DNA of 64,000 bases from Aliarcobacter cryaerophilus (lineage in GTDB: Bacteria; Campylobacterota; Campylobacteria; Campylobacterales; Arcobacteraceae), in contig NZ_CP060694.1 of assembly GCF_014352935.1 (NCBI RefSeq), positions 930,001 through 994,000 on the forward strand. The letters run 5' to 3'. Below the pieces are notes generated by a model that had not been told where the DNA came from, ran no database searches, and saw only the letters and a program-made list of their open reading frames with translations. The position numbers were made by a program, and so were the translations under genes. Below, piece after piece: positions 61,078 to 64,000 of the stretch. Within the stretch, counting starts at the first letter, position 1; every line of letters starts with the position of its first letter.

Positions 61078-61787
61078 TGGAAACTTTTAGCCTTATTTCA
61101 ATTATATCAATAGCTCTTCTAGGCTCTTTTGGGCATTGTATTGGAATGTGTGGAGGAATAGTTGTGGCATATTCTAGTACAAAAATAAAAAGTGAATATT
61201 CAAAAACTATTCAAAGTGTTGCTCATCTTTTGTACTCTTTTGGAAGAGTTACAACATATACAATTTTAGGAGCTATTTTTGGTTTTATTGGTGGAGTTGT
61301 AACTTTCTCAAATACTACAAGTGGAGTTTTTTTATTAATAACTGGTTTTTTGATGGTAATAGTTGGATTTTCACTTTTAGGAAAAATAAAATTTTTAACT
61401 ATTTTGGAGCATAGTTGTTCAAAATCACCACTTTATCAAAAAACATTCAAAAATCTTTTAACATCTAACTCTTTGTTTAGTTTCTATCTTTTAGGTATGT
61501 TAAATGGTCTTTTACCTTGTGGCTTCGTATATGCTTTTGCAATTACAGCTGCAAGTACAGGAAGTGCTTTTTGGGGTGCAGTTGTTATGTTTATTTTTGG
61601 ACTTAGCACTATTCCAGCACTATTTTTCTTAGGATTTTTTGTTGGATTTTTTAAACAATCAAATTTAAGAGATATTTTTATAAAAATAGCTTCTATTTTA
61701 GTAATTATTTTTGGAATATATATAGCGTATAAAGGTTATGAATATATTATTGACCCAACAAAATCAATACTAAATTGTCATATATAA
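61077..61787 (+). CDS. SafE/UreH-like transmembrane protein
   Basis: A 236-residue protein with about six membrane segments of the sulfite exporter TauE/SafE-like (UreH/CcoH-associated) group. The first helix holds the metal-type motif GSFGHCIGMCGGIV, and a second LNGLLPCGFVYAFAI completes the family pair. Related proteins move or insert copper during cytochrome oxidase assembly. Coupled to the NosL-like gene, so both probably handle copper at the inner membrane. Confidence 0.85.
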   Translation: METFSLISIISIALLGSFGHCIGMCGGIVVAYSSTKIKSEYSKTIQSVAHLLYSFGRVTTYTILGAIFGFIGGVVTFSNTTSGVFLLITGFLMVIVGFSLLGKIKFLTILEHSCSKSPLYQKTFKNLLTSNSLFSFYLLGMLNGLLPCGFVYAFAITAASTGSAFWGAVVMFIFGLSTIPALFFLGFFVGFFKQSNLRDIFIKIASILVIIFGIYIAYKGYEYIIDPTKSILNCHI

Positions 61788-61821
61788 TAAAATCTAAATT
61801 AATTTTGTAAAGGAGGAAAAA

Positions 61822-61992
61822 ATGAGAAGATATTTTAGCTTTTTTGGTATTTTAATGGCAACATCAAATGCAAAACTTAATATGTTTTATTCAAAATTTG
61901 ATAACTATTTAGAAAAATTACCAAATATAAAAAATAGTTTAATAAAAACTGAACTAAAACCAATAAAACAATATTCAACAAATAATTTATAA
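61822..61992 (+). CDS. Small 56-residue protein of unknown function
   Basis: A short gene with a near-perfect ribosome binding site (AAAGGAGG) before the ATG. The product starts MRRYFSFFGILMATSNAKLN and continues as a Lys/Asn-rich tail (FDNYLEKLPNIKNSLIKTEL). The beginning is a weakly hydrophobic, possibly membrane-associated helix. It lies between the SafE-like gene (34 bp) and the TonB-dependent receptor (15 bp) in the same direction. It has no motif and no function I can name. Confidence 0.6.
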   Translation: MRRYFSFFGILMATSNAKLNMFYSKFDNYLEKLPNIKNSLIKTELKPIKQYSTNNL

Positions 61993-62007
61993 AAAATAAG
62001 GTCAAAA

Positions 62008-63951
62008 ATGAAAAAAATAAATGTAAGCTTAGTTGCAAGCTTTTTAATAGCAACAAATCTTTATTCAAATGAAACTAAATTAGAAACAGTTACAATCTCT
62101 GCAAACCCTATTGAAACAGATGAAAAAAAAGCAACTTTTGCAACTGAAATTTATACAAAAAAAGATATTGAGCAATCAAAATCAAAAGATATATATGATT
62201 TTCTAGCTTCTCAAACTTCAGTAAATGTTATGCCAAATTTTGGCAATAAATTTTCTCAAAGTTTAGATATAAGAGGTTATGGAATAGAGAATGGTTATCA
62301 AAATATTGCAGTGGTTGTAAATGGGAGAAGATTAAATAATATTGATATGGTTCCACAGCTTTTAAGCTCAATTCCACTTGAAAGTATTGAAAAAATAGAG
62401 ATTTTAAAGGGAAGTGGAAGTGTAAAATATGGAGATGGTGCAAATGCTGGGGTTATTAGTATTACAACTGATAAAAAAAACAGCAACTACTTAAAAGCAT
62501 ATTTAGGAAATAATACTTCAAAAGATGGAGCTGCTAGTTTTGGATATGGAAATGAGTATATTATTGCAAATGCTTATGTGGATTACAATTCAACAGATGG
62601 TTCTATAAAAGATAATAGAGGAAATAGTGATGAAAACAATATAAGAAATATGAATTTTAGTGTAGTATTTACACCTATTGAAGAGCTAGAGCTTAGTTTG
62701 TCACGAACTTATTCAAATATGACTACAAACTATGCAAGACCAATATCACTAAAGCAATACAATGAAGATCCAAACCGTACATCAGGATTTAATAAACAAT
62801 ATTTTAGTTCATATGTTACAACAGCTGGTGCAAGATATGATTTTAATCAAAATTTCTTTATAGATGCAACTTTTAGTGATGAAGATAAAATTAGTAAATT
62901 TGGAACAAGCCCTGATACTCAATATGATTATAAATCCTTTGCATCTACATTTAACTATAGAAGTGATATTTTTAAAGGAACAGCAGGAGTTGATGGGTTC
63001 AAAGGAGATAGATTTAATTTTGTTTCATCTTTTGGAACTCCTGAAAATACAACTTCAAAAAATAATCTAGCTATGTTTACATCTCTTGAGATTAATCCAA
63101 TAGATGATTTAACTTTTTCAGCAGGAGCTAGAAAAGAGAAAGTAGAGTATAAATATGAACCACAAAATGGGATGGATTTAAATCAAAAAGATAGATTAAA
63201 TGCATACGACTTTGGGGTAAATTACGCTTTGACTCAAAATCAGTCTATTTTTGCTAATTACAATAGAGGTTTTCAAGCACCAGATATTGATAGATTTTTC
63301 TCAACAGACTGGACGACAATGGCTACAACTTTTAATGGTTTTATTGAACCAGCAAAAGTGAATACTTATACTCTAGGATATAATAATTTTCAAGAAAATA
63401 ATAAGCTTAAAATTGCACTATTTAGAGCAAATTTAAAAAATGAAATTTATTTTTACAATACTGGAAATTGGATGATTCCATCATATAACACAAATATAGA
63501 TAAATCTCATAAGTATGGTCTAGAAGTTTATGATAAATTTTTAATAAACGAAAATTTATATACATCTTTAAACTACTCTTATATTAAAGCAAAAATAGAT
63601 AGAGAAAATGAAGGAAATGGAGTTTATGATGGCAAAGATTTACCAGGAGTTTCAAAACATAATTTAACTCTAGGTTTGGGATATGATTTTTATAAATTCT
63701 CTACATTTTTATCTCATTCTTACAAAAGTAGCGCATATGCTATAAATGATTTTAAAAATGACTTTAAACAAAAACAGGAAGCTTATCACTCTACAGATTT
63801 TAGTGTAAGTTTTAAACATAAAGAGTTGGAAATTTTTGGAAAAATTCAAAATCTATTTGACCAAAAAAATGGACTATGGGTACAAGATGATTCAATTTAT
63901 CCAGTCAATTTTGAAAGAACATTTTTTGCTGGTATGAAAGTTAGTTTCTAA
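62008..63951 (+). CDS. TonB-dependent outer-membrane receptor
   Basis: A 647-residue receptor with a signal peptide (VSLVASFLIATNLYSN). The plug domain is at about 30-155: a TonB-box-like LETVTISANPIE, SQSLDIRGYGIENGYQNIAV, VVNGRRLNNIDM and IEKIEILKGSGSVKYGDGAN. The barrel follows, ending KIQNLFDQKNGLW and FERTFFAGMKVSF with terminal Phe. Substrate is not readable directly. The operon with NosL-like and SafE-like genes suggests copper (as for OprC/NosA), while iron-siderophore or haem remain possible. No Fur-type palindrome is visible upstream. Confidence 0.92.
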   Translation: MKKINVSLVASFLIATNLYSNETKLETVTISANPIETDEKKATFATEIYTKKDIEQSKSKDIYDFLASQTSVNVMPNFGNKFSQSLDIRGYGIENGYQNIAVVVNGRRLNNIDMVPQLLSSIPLESIEKIEILKGSGSVKYGDGANAGVISITTDKKNSNYLKAYLGNNTSKDGAASFGYGNEYIIANAYVDYNSTDGSIKDNRGNSDENNIRNMNFSVVFTPIEELELSLSRTYSNMTTNYARPISLKQYNEDPNRTSGFNKQYFSSYVTTAGARYDFNQNFFIDATFSDEDKISKFGTSPDTQYDYKSFASTFNYRSDIFKGTAGVDGFKGDRFNFVSSFGTPENTTSKNNLAMFTSLEINPIDDLTFSAGARKEKVEYKYEPQNGMDLNQKDRLNAYDFGVNYALTQNQSIFANYNRGFQAPDIDRFFSTDWTTMATTFNGFIEPAKVNTYTLGYNNFQENNKLKIALFRANLKNEIYFYNTGNWMIPSYNTNIDKSHKYGLEVYDKFLINENLYTSLNYSYIKAKIDRENEGNGVYDGKDLPGVSKHNLTLGLGYDFYKFSTFLSHSYKSSAYAINDFKNDFKQKQEAYHSTDFSVSFKHKELEIFGKIQNLFDQKNGLWVQDDSIYPVNFERTFFAGMKVSF

Positions 63952-63952
63952 G

Positions 63953-64000
63953 ATGAAAAAACTACTATATCTTCTACTTTTTTTAAATTTTTTAAATGCA
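63953..64000 (+). CDS. Exported protein, only signal peptide in window
   Basis: An ATG two bases after the receptor stop opens a frame that runs to the window end and reads as a typical signal peptide start (MKKLLYLLLFLNFLNA). The position just behind a TonB-dependent receptor would suit a periplasmic binding protein or partner lipoprotein. Only 16 codons are visible. Confidence 0.6.
   Translation, partial: MKKLLYLLLFLNFLNA

Noticed and set aside
61788-61821. Fur box before the TonB-dependent receptor
   Set aside because: The short gap holds only the ribosome binding site of the 56-residue gene; no GATAAT-type palindrome is present.
1-64000. tRNA, rRNA, CRISPR array, insertion sequence or integrated prophage
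   Set aside because: No cloverleaf or rRNA-like sequence, no regularly spaced repeats, and no transposase or integrase gene was found; almost all space is filled by coherent protein genes.

Overview
The window is AT-rich (roughly 27-30% G+C by eye), densely coded, Campylobacterota-type chromosome. The gene set and protein sequences look most like the Arcobacter group (Aliarcobacter/Arcobacter): CHASE2 cyclase beside HD-GYP, HQWRQPL-type orphan histidine kinases, type-2 ArgC, Csd4/Pgp1-like carboxypeptidase, DUF523/DUF1722, LytS/LytTR pair. This assignment comes from recognition, not from a search. I see no rRNA, tRNA, CRISPR array, insertion sequence or prophage block. About 60 protein genes are supported, including three that a 60-codon cutoff or an ATG/GTG/TTG rule would miss or truncate.

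Layout. 1-5.1 kb: radA (cut by the window edge) divergent from polA, then a Ca2+/cation antiporter. 5.2-12.9 kb: an unknown gene, DUF523/DUF1722, an FAD oxidoreductase, a LytS/LytTR-type two-component pair, an EAL protein, and a phasin-like coiled coil followed by an ABC1/UbiB-like kinase whose only sensible start is an AUA codon. 12.9-24.6 kb is rich in DNA repair and photobiology: the TIGR03915/TIGR03916 radical-SAM pair, a photolyase-related protein lacking most Fe-S ligands, then hemH, blc, DUF2805, a YfcH-like epimerase and a CPD photolyase on the + strand, followed by argC and uvrA. 24.7-38.7 kb is mixed housekeeping: a PAS/degenerate-GGDEF/EAL protein, small oxidoreductase, hydrolase, Csd4/Pgp1-like peptidase, selO, guaA, a small LptM-like lipoprotein coupled to nadB, and an aspartate aminotransferase. 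An accessory-looking gene with a phage tail-fibre-like segment sits between selO and guaA.

38.8-45.8 kb is the most interesting region. A cyclic-nucleotide phosphodiesterase-like MBL/GAF/HD-GYP protein overlaps a CHASE2 class III adenylate cyclase. Both run tail-to-tail into a two-gene unit: a FecR-domain protein with a C-terminal TbpB-type barrel motif, and a TPR plus outer-membrane-barrel protein of the SLAM (type XI secretion) type. I read this as a candidate secretion pair linked to cAMP and c-di-GMP signalling.

46-53.3 kb: an acyltransferase, an RlmI/K-like methyltransferase, a Kef-type antiporter, and a periplasmic binding protein coupled to a hybrid-PAS histidine kinase. The kinase's last 63 codons are repeated exactly in a 189-bp tandem duplication. 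53.3-58.2 kb: a GH17-GT2 fusion resembling NdvB beta-glucan synthase, then a thiol-redox cluster (DsbB, DsbA-like, a coiled coil, a TlpA-like lipoprotein and a DCC protein). 58.2-64 kb: aat, a pseudouridine synthase, a HAD phosphatase, and a candidate small RNA with a UCCUCCU loop and strong terminator. The window closes with a probable copper-handling operon (NosL-like, SafE-like, a 56-residue protein, a TonB-dependent receptor and the start of a further exported protein).
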